Source: Jeotgalibacillus soli (GTDB taxonomy: Bacteria; Bacillota; Bacilli; Bacillales; Jeotgalibacillaceae). From it: DNA of 64,000 nt. The stretch spans positions 62,001-126,000 of the forward strand of contig NZ_JXRP01000018.1 in NCBI RefSeq assembly GCF_000829435.1, given 5' to 3'. Both the position numbers and the translations under genes were made by a program. Every line of letters starts with the position of its first letter. Positions within the stretch are counted from its first letter, which is position 1. Below the pieces are notes generated by a model that was not told where the DNA came from, ran no database searches, and saw only the letters and a list, made by a program, of their open reading frames with translations. Positions 25,503 through 34,459 of this stretch are shown one piece after another.

Positions 25503-27044
25503 ATGACAAATTCAACAAGTGATCAAAATCGTTTAGAACAAGCATACGCATCAATAAAAGCTGGCGGGAATCAGAAATATCACGAAAAACAAATAGAGCA
25601 AGGTAAGGTATTCGTACGTAAAAGACTTGAACAATTACTTGATGAAGGATCATTTCAGGAGGATGGATTATTTGCAAATTATACAGCTGGTGATCTCCCG
25701 GCAGATGGTGTTATAACTGGAGTAGGAAAAATAGAGGGACGGCCGGTTTGTATCATGGCGAATGATTCGACGGTTAAAGCAGGTTCGTGGGGAGCAAGAA
25801 CTGTAGAGAAGATTATTCGTATCCAGGAAACAGCAGAAAAGCTATGCGTACCGTTACTCTATTTAGTAGATTCTGCAGGTGCAAGAATCACAGATCAGCT
25901 TGATATGTTCCCAAATCGCAGGGGAGCTGGACGGATATTTCATAATCAAGTAAGACTGTCAGGTACAATTCCGCAAGTGTGTCTATTATTTGGACCTTCT
26001 GCAGCAGGAGGAGCTTATATTCCTGCATTTTGTGATCTTGTTATTATGGTGGATGGGAATGCATCGATGTATTTAGGTTCACCACGCATGGCAGAGAAGG
26101 TAATTGGTGAAAAAGTAACGCTCGAAGAAATGGGAGGAGCTAAAATGCATTGCTCTGTTAGCGGCTGCGGCGATGTTCTTGCTTTATCTGAAGAAGAAGC
26201 GATTACACAAGCAAAAAGATATTTGAGCTTTTTCCCAACCAATTTTGAAGAGCCGGTTCCTACTGCCGAAACGAAATTACCTGCGAGTCAAAAAACGCTT
26301 GCTGAACTAATTCCAGAAAATCAGAACGCACCGTTTGATATGCATCAAGCGATAGAAACACTTATTGATGAAGATAGCTTTTTTGAAGTGAAGAAGCTTT
26401 TTGCTCCTGAACTTATTACGGGATTAGCTCGATTGGACGGAAAAGCGGTTGGGATCATTGCCAATCAACCACGTGTGAAAGGCGGTGTTCTTTTTGTAGA
26501 CTCAGCGGACAAGGCAGCCAAATTTATTCAGCTATGTGATGCGTTTGGCATTCCCTTGTTATTTCTAGCCGATGTTCCAGGGTTTATGATTGGTACCAAG
26601 GTTGAACGTGCGGGCATAATCCGTCACGGAGCGAAGATGATCTCGGCTATGAGTTCTGCAACTGTGTCTAAAATATCCGTTATTGTTAGAAAAGCATATG
26701 GAGCAGGGCTATACGCAATGGCTGGTCCTGCCTTTGAACCGGATTGCTGTATCGCATTACCAACTGCACAAATTGCCGTAATGGGACCCGAGGCAGCTGT
26801 AAATGCAGTATATTCGAATAAAATCCAAGCAATCGAAGACCCGAAAGAACGGCTGGCCTTTGTACAGGAAAAGCATCAATCCTACAAAGAGGAAATTGAT
26901 ATTTACAAGCTTGCTTCAGAGTTAATTGTGGATGATATTATTGAACCAAATGAATTGAGAAGTGAATTGATTCGAAGATTTGCTTACTATTCATCTAAAC
27001 AAATTTCATTCGCACCGAAAAAACATCCTGTTTACCCGGTGTAA
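25503..27044 (+). CDS. Acyl-CoA carboxylase carboxyltransferase subunit (YngE-like)
   Basis: The 513-residue carboxyltransferase moves the carboxyl group from carboxybiotin to an acyl-CoA. Both crotonase-fold halves are present: the N-terminal GARITDQLDMFPNRRGAGR with GPSAAGGAYIPAFCD, and the C-terminal ADVPGFMIGTKVERAGIIRHGAK with KAYGAGLYAMAGPAFEPD. Sequence and length suit the propionyl/methylcrotonyl-CoA carboxylase beta family rather than the split AccAD type. GGGGGAGG precedes the ATG. It is the last gene of a tight three-gene operon; a terminator follows. Methylcrotonyl-CoA (leucine breakdown) is a reasonable guess, not shown. Confidence 0.9.
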   Translation: MTNSTSDQNRLEQAYASIKAGGNQKYHEKQIEQGKVFVRKRLEQLLDEGSFQEDGLFANYTAGDLPADGVITGVGKIEGRPVCIMANDSTVKAGSWGARTVEKIIRIQETAEKLCVPLLYLVDSAGARITDQLDMFPNRRGAGRIFHNQVRLSGTIPQVCLLFGPSAAGGAYIPAFCDLVIMVDGNASMYLGSPRMAEKVIGEKVTLEEMGGAKMHCSVSGCGDVLALSEEEAITQAKRYLSFFPTNFEEPVPTAETKLPASQKTLAELIPENQNAPFDMHQAIETLIDEDSFFEVKKLFAPELITGLARLDGKAVGIIANQPRVKGGVLFVDSADKAAKFIQLCDAFGIPLLFLADVPGFMIGTKVERAGIIRHGAKMISAMSSATVSKISVIVRKAYGAGLYAMAGPAFEPDCCIALPTAQIAVMGPEAAVNAVYSNKIQAIEDPKERLAFVQEKHQSYKEEIDIYKLASELIVDDIIEPNELRSELIRRFAYYSSKQISFAPKKHPVYPV

Positions 27045-27046
27045 GT

Positions 27047-27121
27047 AAAAAGGGCTTTTGTGACGAGTTATCAGCTAAAGGGAGGCTGGAGGCTGTTTGA
27101 CTCTCATAAAAGCCTTTTTTT
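27047..27121 (+). terminator. Terminator after the acyl-CoA carboxylase operon
   Basis: The arms AAAAAGGGCTTTTGTGA (from 27047) and TCATAAAAGCCTTTTTT (to 27121) pair with small mismatches around a long loop that can fold further; it ends in a T run. Confidence 0.7.
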
Positions 27122-27191
27122 CGTTGTACTTATTTTTATATTCCTTCTTTGATGATTTTTGCTAGACTAAAGATAGAGGAGTGTGAAAGTA

Positions 27192-28088
27192 ATGAATGTG
27201 ACAATCGTAGGGGCTGGAGCGATCGGCTTATTATTTTCCGCCCGTTTAGCAATACAAGGTCATCACGTCTGTTTAATCACGCATTACCAGGAGCAGGCAG
27301 ATGAGATTAATAAAAGAGGGATTACGTTAATAGGGGAACAAAATCAGACGGTTAGCGTTTTAGCTACTCACAATCCCGATAATGGGTTCAAGGATGGGGT
27401 CTGGATTGTCACACTGAAGCAATATCAGCTAGAAATGGCTTATTCAATGTTCATGCAAATTCCACAGGATGCAGCTGTTATTTTTACGCAAAATGGAATG
27501 TCTCATCTTGCTCTGTTAGAGCGTCTTCCTCACTCAAATCTTTTTGTAAGCACAGTTGAGCATGGTGCATGTAAGCAATCAAATACATCAGTTAAACATA
27601 ATGGAATTGGTGCCTGGAAAATTGCTGCATTCAGAGGGCTGCATTCACTGGCGGATAGCTTGGACTTGGATCAAGATCGTTTCTTTCCTATTTTGTTTCA
27701 CCCTGATTATGAAACCTTGCTGCTTGAAAAGTTAATAAAAAATATCATGATTAATCCGATGACGGCCATTCTTAATGTCCGCAATGGGGAGCTGATTAAA
27801 AACCCATATATCTATCGTACTATGGAGCAGCTTTATAATGAAGTGGCATGCGTTTTTCCAGCGGCACGATCAATTGTTCCATTTGAAGAGGTAGTGTTGT
27901 TATGTCAGCGCACATCCGAAAATATCTCATCCATGAACGCGGATTTACGATCAAAAAGACAGACAGAGATTGATGCAATTGTTGGGTATGCGATTGAAAA
28001 AGGAAATGGCAAGGAGGAACTTCCCCTATTGCGTTTTTTATATGATGCAATTCGTGGGCAAGAATATACAATCGGGGTGAGGAGTTGA
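27192..28088 (+). CDS. panE: 2-dehydropantoate 2-reductase (ketopantoate reductase)
   Basis: PanE reduces ketopantoate to pantoate with NADPH for coenzyme A synthesis. The 298-residue protein has the N-terminal Rossmann motif VGAGAIGLLFSARL, the middle FTQNGMSH and the catalytic-lysine segment EKLIKNIMINPMTAIL. Glutamate and serine residues near the C-terminus (SSMNADLRSKRQTEIDAI) match the substrate-binding helix. I start at ATG 27192, 10 bases after AGAGGAG; an upstream GTG at 27183 is too close to that site. The end overlaps the DUF3397 gene by 4 bases. Confidence 0.88.
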   Translation: MNVTIVGAGAIGLLFSARLAIQGHHVCLITHYQEQADEINKRGITLIGEQNQTVSVLATHNPDNGFKDGVWIVTLKQYQLEMAYSMFMQIPQDAAVIFTQNGMSHLALLERLPHSNLFVSTVEHGACKQSNTSVKHNGIGAWKIAAFRGLHSLADSLDLDQDRFFPILFHPDYETLLLEKLIKNIMINPMTAILNVRNGELIKNPYIYRTMEQLYNEVACVFPAARSIVPFEEVVLLCQRTSENISSMNADLRSKRQTEIDAIVGYAIEKGNGKEELPLLRFLYDAIRGQEYTIGVRS

Positions 28089-28477
28089 GTACATTTTTAG
28101 CTTATTTTCTTGGTGTAACCGTCATCGCTCCTTTTCTTGTTTATATTGCTCTTTTTTCTTTTGTTAAGTGGGTTACAGGGCATCACAAGTCTGCTGTAAA
28201 TTTTGCAGTAGACGGAACAACCCCCTTCATGATTATTGCTGTGTATTTTTTGCTGCTCTCCATTTGGGAAGTATCTTTACTATGGGTATTATTGCTTGTA
28301 ATGTGTATGGTAGGTATTACCTTTTCATTTTATAAATGGAGGCGAGAACCAGATTTTGAATGGAGGAAAGTTTGGAAAGGATTTTGGCGTATTAATTTTC
28401 TGTTGTATACGATAGGATATGTATTTCTTTTCCTTTGCGGCCTCACCCTAGAAGTTTTTCAAGCAGTTATAAGATGA
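28085..28477 (+). CDS. DUF3397 membrane protein
   Basis: A 130-residue integral membrane protein with about four helices (7-30, 45-63, 65-83, 102-126), DUF3397 family, function unknown. It is conserved between panE and bshC in Bacillaceae. The start is TTG at 28085, overlapping the panE stop, with GGGGTGAGGAG as ribosome site; translation is therefore coupled to panE. Confidence 0.82.
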   Translation: MSTFLAYFLGVTVIAPFLVYIALFSFVKWVTGHHKSAVNFAVDGTTPFMIIAVYFLLLSIWEVSLLWVLLLVMCMVGITFSFYKWRREPDFEWRKVWKGFWRINFLLYTIGYVFLFLCGLTLEVFQAVIR

Positions 28478-28557
28478 ATAAGCATCTTCTTTTTTATTTT
28501 TCGTACTAGGTGCTATACTCAATGATGGGCAGATATTGGATAAAGGAGATTTTTCAT

Positions 28558-30177
28558 ATGCTATTAGAAAACGTTAAGCTTCCTGCGATTCAACCGTTTA
28601 CATCTCGCTATATTGAAGAAGATCAGCTTGTGCGATCATTATTTCATAGCGGGTACCGTGAACAGGAAGTTTTTACGGAAAGAGTGAAGGAAGTCCAGGC
28701 ACGGTCATTTGAGCGTGACACACTGGTTCATTGTATAAAAAACTATATGGCAGATTTACCACAGAGTAAAGCGGTGGAGCGATCTCTTAAAGCACTTGGA
28801 GAAGATGCCCTAGTTGTGATCGGTGGGCAGCAGGCAGGTTTATTAACAGGACCTCTCTATACCATACATAAGGTTCTTTCCATCATTCATTTGGCTAAAC
28901 AGCAGGAAACAAAGCTGGGTGTTCCCATAGTCCCTGTTTTTTGGATTGCCGGGGAAGACCATGATTTTCTTGAAGTAAATCACGTCTATGTTGAAAAGCA
29001 ACATCAAATGGTAAAAAAAGGGTATCCGGAACGCGTGCTTGATAAAAGAATGACGACAGAAATTGAATACGATGAAACCATTATGAAAAAGTGGGTGCGT
29101 TCCGTATTTAAGGACTTTGGTGAAACCTCCTATACCAACTCACTCATTAACAAGCTCGATACCGCCATTGAGCAATCTTCCACAATTGTACAGTTTTTCT
29201 CTTATCTCGTTATGGATCTCTTTAAAGATGAAGGATTATTAGTAATCGATGCAGCGGATTCAGCTCTTCGAGAACTTGAACGTCCTTTCTTTTTGCAACT
29301 TTTAAACGAGAATCGGCAGATTACTCAACTTGTACTGCAGCAGCAAGCTCAAATTCAACAGCTTGGCTTTAAGCCGATGATTGATCTTTCATCCAATGCA
29401 GCCAATTTATTTATTACGATTGATCATGAACGGATACTATTGGAAAATACGAGTGAGGGTTATCAAGATAAGAATGGATTTTACTTCTTTTCACACGAAG
29501 AGCTTCATGCTCTTATTGAAGAAAAACCCTGGATGTTCAGCAATAATGTTGTAACGAGACCGATGATGCAGGAATGGGTGTTTCCAACGCTTTCATTTAT
29601 AGCAGGTCCAGGCGAAATAGCCTACTGGGCTGAATTAAAAACTGCATTTGAGCATATGGGGATGAACATGCCGCCAGTTGTGCCAAGGTTAAATATAACG
29701 ATTGTTGAAAGGGATGTATCTCAAAAAATAAATGATCTTGGACTTAAGCTTTCATCAGTGCTTGAACATGGTGTTATGAAGGAAAGAGAGCAGTATTGGA
29801 ATCATGTAAAAGATGAAACAATGGATATCCTAATTAAAGAGGCCGAGGAGTGGATCCATTCCCACTATCTAAAAATCAGCAAGCATGCAGAGGGACTCCA
29901 CCCTGGACTTCCTCCAATTGTGAAACGGAATCTTGAAATCCATACAGATCAGCTGGCTTATTTAGGTAAGAAATCGAATGATCACATCGCAATCAAGCAT
30001 GAAGTGACTTTATCAAAATACGATCGTATTGCCAGCAGTCTAAGACCTGGAAATGGACCGCAGGAACGGGTATGGAATATGTATTATTTCTTAAACCGTT
30101 ATGGAGATGAATTCCTTAAGCAGCTGGTGGAAAAAGAATATGATTTTGGTGGTGATCACAAAGTATTAGTGCTATAA
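28558..30177 (+). CDS. bshC: Bacillithiol synthase (putative cysteine ligase)
   Basis: BshC catalyses the last step of bacillithiol synthesis, adding cysteine to glucosaminyl malate. The 539-residue length equals the B. subtilis protein. Recognisable segments are GGQQAGLLTGPLYTIHK, WIAGEDHDFLEVNHVY (HIGH-like GEDHDF) and a helical coiled-coil region toward the C-terminus (about 390-460). I start at ATG 28558, preceded by AAAGGAG. The presence of bacillithiol genes supports a Bacillaceae assignment. A terminator closes the panE-DUF3397-bshC run. Confidence 0.94.
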   Translation: MLLENVKLPAIQPFTSRYIEEDQLVRSLFHSGYREQEVFTERVKEVQARSFERDTLVHCIKNYMADLPQSKAVERSLKALGEDALVVIGGQQAGLLTGPLYTIHKVLSIIHLAKQQETKLGVPIVPVFWIAGEDHDFLEVNHVYVEKQHQMVKKGYPERVLDKRMTTEIEYDETIMKKWVRSVFKDFGETSYTNSLINKLDTAIEQSSTIVQFFSYLVMDLFKDEGLLVIDAADSALRELERPFFLQLLNENRQITQLVLQQQAQIQQLGFKPMIDLSSNAANLFITIDHERILLENTSEGYQDKNGFYFFSHEELHALIEEKPWMFSNNVVTRPMMQEWVFPTLSFIAGPGEIAYWAELKTAFEHMGMNMPPVVPRLNITIVERDVSQKINDLGLKLSSVLEHGVMKEREQYWNHVKDETMDILIKEAEEWIHSHYLKISKHAEGLHPGLPPIVKRNLEIHTDQLAYLGKKSNDHIAIKHEVTLSKYDRIASSLRPGNGPQERVWNMYYFLNRYGDEFLKQLVEKEYDFGGDHKVLVL

Positions 30178-30181
30178 AAGC

Positions 30182-30213
30182 AAACTAGAGAGGCTTTTCC
30201 TCTCTGGTTTTTT
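30182..30213 (+). terminator. Terminator after bshC
   Basis: A 12-bp stem AAACTAGAGAGG / CCTCTCTGGTTT with one wobble pair and a CTTTT loop, followed by T. Confidence 0.87.
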
Positions 30214-30281
30214 TGTTGATGAATTTTCTGCAAATTACCTAGCGTTACTTTATTACAGTTGTGTTAGAATAACTAAAAACA

Positions 30282-30327
30282 AGTGGTGCAAAGTGGGGGA
30301 GTGTGGTACATTTAGGGAGAAAGGTGG
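30282..30327 (+). promoter_or_regulatory. MraZ-type operator: GTGG repeats at 10-base spacing
   Basis: GTGG occurs at 30283-30286, 30293-30296 and 30303-30306, exactly 10 bases apart, and again at 30324-30327. MraZ binds direct GTGG-type repeats with this helical phasing in its own promoter region. A possible -10 TAGAAT (30265-30270) lies just upstream; the -35 is unclear. This implies autoregulation of the division cluster. Confidence 0.7.
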
Positions 30328-30336
30328 GATAGACGC

Positions 30337-30768
30337 ATGTTCATGGGTGAATATCAGCATAATATAGATGCGAAAGGGCGGATTATTGTGCCTGCAAAAT
30401 ACCGTGAACATGTCGGGGAAGCTTTTATTATCACTAGAGGGCTTGACCAATGTCTTTTTGGCTATCCTATGGAAGAATGGCGCCGTCTTGAAGAGAAAGT
30501 GCGTTCGTTACCTGTTACGAAAAAGGATGCAAGAGCATTTGCGCGTTTTTTCTTTTCCGGTGCAGTTGAATGTGAGCTTGATAAGCAAGGGCGTATTAAC
30601 CTTCCGCAAAACCTTCTTGATTACGCAAAAATTGAAAAAGAATGTATGATTCTGGGTGTTTCGAGCAGGATTGAGATTTGGAGTCAAGCCATTTGGGATG
30701 ACTATTTAGCCCAATCCGAGGATTCTTTTGCAGAGATTGCAGAAAATCTTATTGACTTTGACTTGTAG
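30337..30768 (+). CDS. mraZ: Transcriptional regulator MraZ
   Basis: MraZ is the DNA-binding autorepressor at the head of the division/cell wall cluster. The 143-residue protein contains two SpoVT/AbrB-like repeats: [23 protein letters not shown] at the N-terminus and [20 protein letters not shown] (about 68-88). GAAAGGTGGGAT precedes the ATG. Phased GTGG repeats upstream are its likely operator. Confidence 0.96.
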   Translation: MFMGEYQHNIDAKGRIIVPAKYREHVGEAFIITRGLDQCLFGYPMEEWRRLEEKVRSLPVTKKDARAFARFFFSGAVECELDKQGRINLPQNLLDYAKIEKECMILGVSSRIEIWSQAIWDDYLAQSEDSFAEIAENLIDFDL

Positions 30769-30800
30769 CATGCAACATTCGGTACAGAAAGGTGACCCCA

Positions 30801-31733
30801 ATGTTTGACCACACAACCGTATTATTAAGAGAAACCGTTGACGGATTAAATATTCGACCTGATGGCATTTATGTAGACTGTACATTAGGCGGAGCCGGAC
30901 ATAGTGAATATTTGTTGTCCCAGCTTTCTGACAAAGGCCATTTATATTGTTTTGACCAAGATGAAACAGCAATTCGTCATGCGAAAGAAAAGTTACAAGG
31001 GTACGCAGGACAGGTAACCTTTATTAAAGCAAATTTTCGCTGCTTGAAAGAAGAGTTAGCGAAGCATGATGTTCATGAGGTAGATGGGATTTTGTACGAT
31101 TTGGGTGTTTCCTCTCCTCAGCTTGATACCCCTGAAAGAGGGTTTAGCTACCATCACGACGCGCTTTTAGATATGAGAATGGATCAATCAGCAGAATTGT
31201 CGGCAAAAACCGTTGTGAATAAATGGGCTTTTGAGGATCTTGTTCGTATTTTTTACCGGTATGGTGAAGAGAAATTTTCTAAACAAATTGCGAGGAAAAT
31301 TGAGGCTGCCAGGGAAAAAAAACCGATTGAAACGACGGGAGAGCTTGTTGAATTGATCAAAGAAGGAATTCCAGCACCTGCCAGAAGAAAGGGTGGTCAT
31401 CCTGCAAAACGTATTTTCCAGGCCATTCGAATTGCTGTTAATGATGAACTCGGAGTTGTTGAGGAATCCTTGGAACAGGCAATTGAGCTAATAAAGCCAG
31501 GTGGAAGAATTAGTGTGATCACTTTTCATTCCTTAGAGGATCGTATTTGTAAGACGATGTTTAAGAAAGCAGCGCAAGGACCTGATCTGCCACCCGGACT
31601 GCCTTTTATTCCTGATGAGTATAAACCTGTATTGAAGCTTATAACGAGAAAACCAATTTTAGCAAATGAAGATGAGCTTGAAGCAAATAATCGTTCTCGT
31701 TCAGCGAAACTGCGAATAGTAGAGAAAAATTAA
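30801..31733 (+). CDS. rsmH: 16S rRNA (cytosine-1402-N4)-methyltransferase
   Basis: RsmH (MraW) methylates C1402 in the 16S rRNA decoding centre. Seen are the SAM-binding region [26 protein letters not shown], and the C-terminal ITFHSLEDR and [10 protein letters not shown] signatures. ATG 30801 (310 residues) has GAAAGGTGA at good spacing; a GTG nine bases earlier overlaps that site. It follows mraZ by 32 bases. Confidence 0.96.
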   Translation: MFDHTTVLLRETVDGLNIRPDGIYVDCTLGGAGHSEYLLSQLSDKGHLYCFDQDETAIRHAKEKLQGYAGQVTFIKANFRCLKEELAKHDVHEVDGILYDLGVSSPQLDTPERGFSYHHDALLDMRMDQSAELSAKTVVNKWAFEDLVRIFYRYGEEKFSKQIARKIEAAREKKPIETTGELVELIKEGIPAPARRKGGHPAKRIFQAIRIAVNDELGVVEESLEQAIELIKPGGRISVITFHSLEDRICKTMFKKAAQGPDLPPGLPFIPDEYKPVLKLITRKPILANEDELEANNRSRSAKLRIVEKN

Positions 31734-31766
31734 GACAAGTCATCGAAATTGAATGGGGGATTTGAC

Positions 31767-32132
31767 ATGACAAACTCAGCGCGGCAATACCAAGAGCAGC
31801 ATCAAACAAAGCAAAAGAAGAAAGTAAAAATTGTTCGTCGTTCAGCTTCTGGTTCTTCGGTCTTTACATTAGGAGAGAAAGTATTAGCAATGCTATTTGT
31901 TGCTTTTATCTGTTTTGCCAGCCTTCAAATTATCTCCGTTCAAGCTGATATTTACGATGTGAACAAAGATATTCAAGATCTGGAATCAACTGTTGTTGTG
32001 CAGCAAAACATAAATAATGATCTCGCGATCCAAGTAAGCCAAATGAGTACATACGAGCGTATTTGGGAAAAAGCAAAAGAGCTTGGATTAACACTAAATG
32101 AAGCAAACGTTAAGGTCGTGCAGCAGCCATGA
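31767..32132 (+). CDS. ftsL: Cell division protein FtsL
   Basis: FtsL is a small bitopic division protein that forms a complex with DivIC and DivIB and activates septal peptidoglycan synthesis. The 121-residue protein has a basic cytoplasmic N-terminus (about 1-38), one helix (about 44-60) and an extracellular coiled-coil region (about 65-105). The start is ATG 31767 after GGGGGA; six in-frame codons upstream are probably not used. It overlaps pbpB by 4 bases. Confidence 0.9.
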   Translation: MTNSARQYQEQHQTKQKKKVKIVRRSASGSSVFTLGEKVLAMLFVAFICFASLQIISVQADIYDVNKDIQDLESTVVVQQNINNDLAIQVSQMSTYERIWEKAKELGLTLNEANVKVVQQP

Positions 32133-34333
32133 TTTCAATGATTGCGAAAGCAATAAAACAAAATTGGGGAGCCTACCTGTTATTTTTGGTATTTGGTGCT
32201 CTCTTTTTTGTTTTGTTAACACGATTTTTGACACTTCAAATCACTGGAGAAGCAGAAGGTAGAGATCTTGCGGCGCAGGCAGCAGCCCAGTATGCAAGAG
32301 AACAAATCCTTGAAGCTGAACGCGGGAAAATTTTGGATCGGAACGGTGAAGTCATCGCAGAAGATACAATCACTTTCAAGGTAGTTGCTGTGTTAAATGA
32401 AGAGATGACAACAGACGCTAAAAATCCTAAACACGTTACGGATCCTGAGAAAACTGCCCAAGCTTTAGCTCGGTATATTGATATGCCTGAAGAGGATATT
32501 TTGAAAAGACTGCAACAAAAGGGGAAATTTCAAGTTGAATTCGGTCCAGCTGGACGTGATATTTCTCATGAGGTAAAAATGGGAATTGAACAAGAAAAAT
32601 TACCAGGTTTGATCTTTTTGCAGGATTTAAAACGTTTTTATCCAAATGGGATTTTCTCTTCACATTTAATCGGCTTTGCACAGGCTGAGGAAAAAGAGGA
32701 TGGAACATTTGAAACCACTGGAAAAATGGGAATTGAGCTTAATTTAAATAAATATTTGCAGGGAACTAACGGGAAAATGGCATTTGAAGAAGATGCCAGA
32801 GGATACTTGCTTCCGGATGGTGAGGAAAAAATCCAAAAAGCACTTGACGGAAATAATGTTTATTTGACACTTGATAAAAAGGTGCAAACGTTTTTGGAAG
32901 ATTCAATGACCCAGGTTGCTGAAGAATACAATCCTAAACAAATGTATGGTATAGTGGCTGACCCGAAAACTGGAGAGATTCTAGCGATGAGTCAGCGACC
33001 AACATTTGATCCAGATTCAAGGGAAGGGCTAGCGGACAATTGGTATAATCAAATTGTTGAAAGCACATTTGAGCCGGGTTCTACATTTAAAACCTTTTCA
33101 CTGGCAGCGGCGATAGAAGAAGGAAAATTCAATCCGAACGCAACTTACCAGTCAGGCGTCTACGATGTTTTGGATGTGAGGATCCACGACCATAATCGTT
33201 ATGGCTGGGGAGAGATTAGTTATTTGGAAGGTGTTCAGCGCTCCTCTAACGTAGCATTTGCCAGATTGTTAGATCATATGGGGGAGGACCGCTATAAAAG
33301 CTATTTGGATGCATTTGGTTTCGGCAAGCCTACAGGGATCGATTTACCGAACGAAGCAGCAGGAAACATCTTATATAATTATCCAGCTGAACGTGTAACG
33401 ACTATTTTTGGACAAGGTACAACCGTTACACCTCTCCAAATGATTCAAGCTGAAACAGCCATTGCAAATGATGGGAAAATGATGAAGCCTTATGTCATAT
33501 CCCAAATCGTTGATCCCAACACGGGTGATGTTGTTCGTGAAGGGAAACCTGAATCATCAGGTAATCCGATCTCTGCAGATACGGCTAAGAAAACACGAGA
33601 ATATTTAGCAACTACAGTCACATCCGATGTTGGAACAGGGCAGCTGTTTTCGATCCCGGGCTATGATATTTCAGGAAAATCAGGCACCGCTCAAATACCG
33701 AATCTGGATACCGGTGGATATATGATCGGTAGAGAAAATTATCTGTTTTCATTTATTGGTATGGCACCAGCAGATGATCCGGAGCTGATTGTTTATGTAG
33801 CCATTCAGCAGCCGACTTTACCTGAAACAGAAAGTGGTTCTATACCTGTATCGAAAGTATTTAATCCCGTTATGCTCAATAGTTTAAAATACTTAAATAT
33901 CCAACCGGCTGAAGCGCCTTCAATTAATATTTTTAAAGTACCTGATTTTGAAGGTGAGAACGTTGAGGATACCGTTAGTAAGCTGGAAAATGAAGGGGTT
34001 ATTCCAGTAGTATTAGGTGTTGGTAATACCATTAAAGGTCAATCTGCAAAAGGAACAAGTATGATGGCGGGTGAACGTCTTATCTTGTTAACAGACGGAG
34101 AACTTACCATGCCTGATTTATCAGGCTGGTCTGTGCGAGATGTCATGAAGGTGGCCAACATAGCTAATCTTGATCTTAATATAACGGGTTCCGGTTATGC
34201 TGAGAGGCAAAATTTACAGGCAGGTGCTGTTTTATCAAAAAGTGAACAGCTTATTGTAAGTTTTTCAACGAATCAGGAACAAATTGCTAGACAGCAGGCT
34301 CCAGAAGAAGAGGAGACTGGTCCTCAAGACTAA
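32129..34333 (+). CDS. pbpB: Penicillin-binding protein 2B (septal transpeptidase)
   Basis: PBP2B is the division-specific class B transpeptidase. Its 734 residues hold one N-terminal helix (about 14-34), a dimerisation domain and a transpeptidase domain with the three active-site motifs: Ser318-Thr-Phe-Lys, SSN (in VQRSSNVAF) and KSGT (in SGKSGTAQ). Two PASTA domains and an acidic tail end the protein. It is coupled to ftsL. The next gene, spoVD, is its sporulation paralogue. Confidence 0.95.
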   Translation: MISMIAKAIKQNWGAYLLFLVFGALFFVLLTRFLTLQITGEAEGRDLAAQAAAQYAREQILEAERGKILDRNGEVIAEDTITFKVVAVLNEEMTTDAKNPKHVTDPEKTAQALARYIDMPEEDILKRLQQKGKFQVEFGPAGRDISHEVKMGIEQEKLPGLIFLQDLKRFYPNGIFSSHLIGFAQAEEKEDGTFETTGKMGIELNLNKYLQGTNGKMAFEEDARGYLLPDGEEKIQKALDGNNVYLTLDKKVQTFLEDSMTQVAEEYNPKQMYGIVADPKTGEILAMSQRPTFDPDSREGLADNWYNQIVESTFEPGSTFKTFSLAAAIEEGKFNPNATYQSGVYDVLDVRIHDHNRYGWGEISYLEGVQRSSNVAFARLLDHMGEDRYKSYLDAFGFGKPTGIDLPNEAAGNILYNYPAERVTTIFGQGTTVTPLQMIQAETAIANDGKMMKPYVISQIVDPNTGDVVREGKPESSGNPISADTAKKTREYLATTVTSDVGTGQLFSIPGYDISGKSGTAQIPNLDTGGYMIGRENYLFSFIGMAPADDPELIVYVAIQQPTLPETESGSIPVSKVFNPVMLNSLKYLNIQPAEAPSINIFKVPDFEGENVEDTVSKLENEGVIPVVLGVGNTIKGQSAKGTSMMAGERLILLTDGELTMPDLSGWSVRDVMKVANIANLDLNITGSGYAERQNLQAGAVLSKSEQLIVSFSTNQEQIARQQAPEEEETGPQD

Positions 34334-34335
34334 CA

Positions 34336-34428
34336 AACCTAGCCACTTCATCGAAATATGTTGTTACTAAACAACTATTTAATGGTGAGGTGGTTTTTGT
34401 CATGAAAAAAACAGCTGGTTCATAGAAT
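34336..34428 (+). promoter_or_regulatory. Imperfect terminator after pbpB and sigma-E-like promoter of spoVD
   Basis: A weak hairpin (AAACC..CAC..CAT against ATG..GTG..GGTTT, enclosing a GTTGT/ACAAC stem at 34360-34375) ends in five T near 34398. Next comes GTCATGAA (34399-34406), 14 bases, CATAGAAT (34421-34428), which fits a sigma-E promoter. B. subtilis spoVD is sigma-E dependent. Together these would separate vegetative pbpB from mother-cell spoVD. Confidence 0.6.
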
Positions 34429-34459
34429 AATGATAACAATGGGAGGAGGACAGTGCTCC

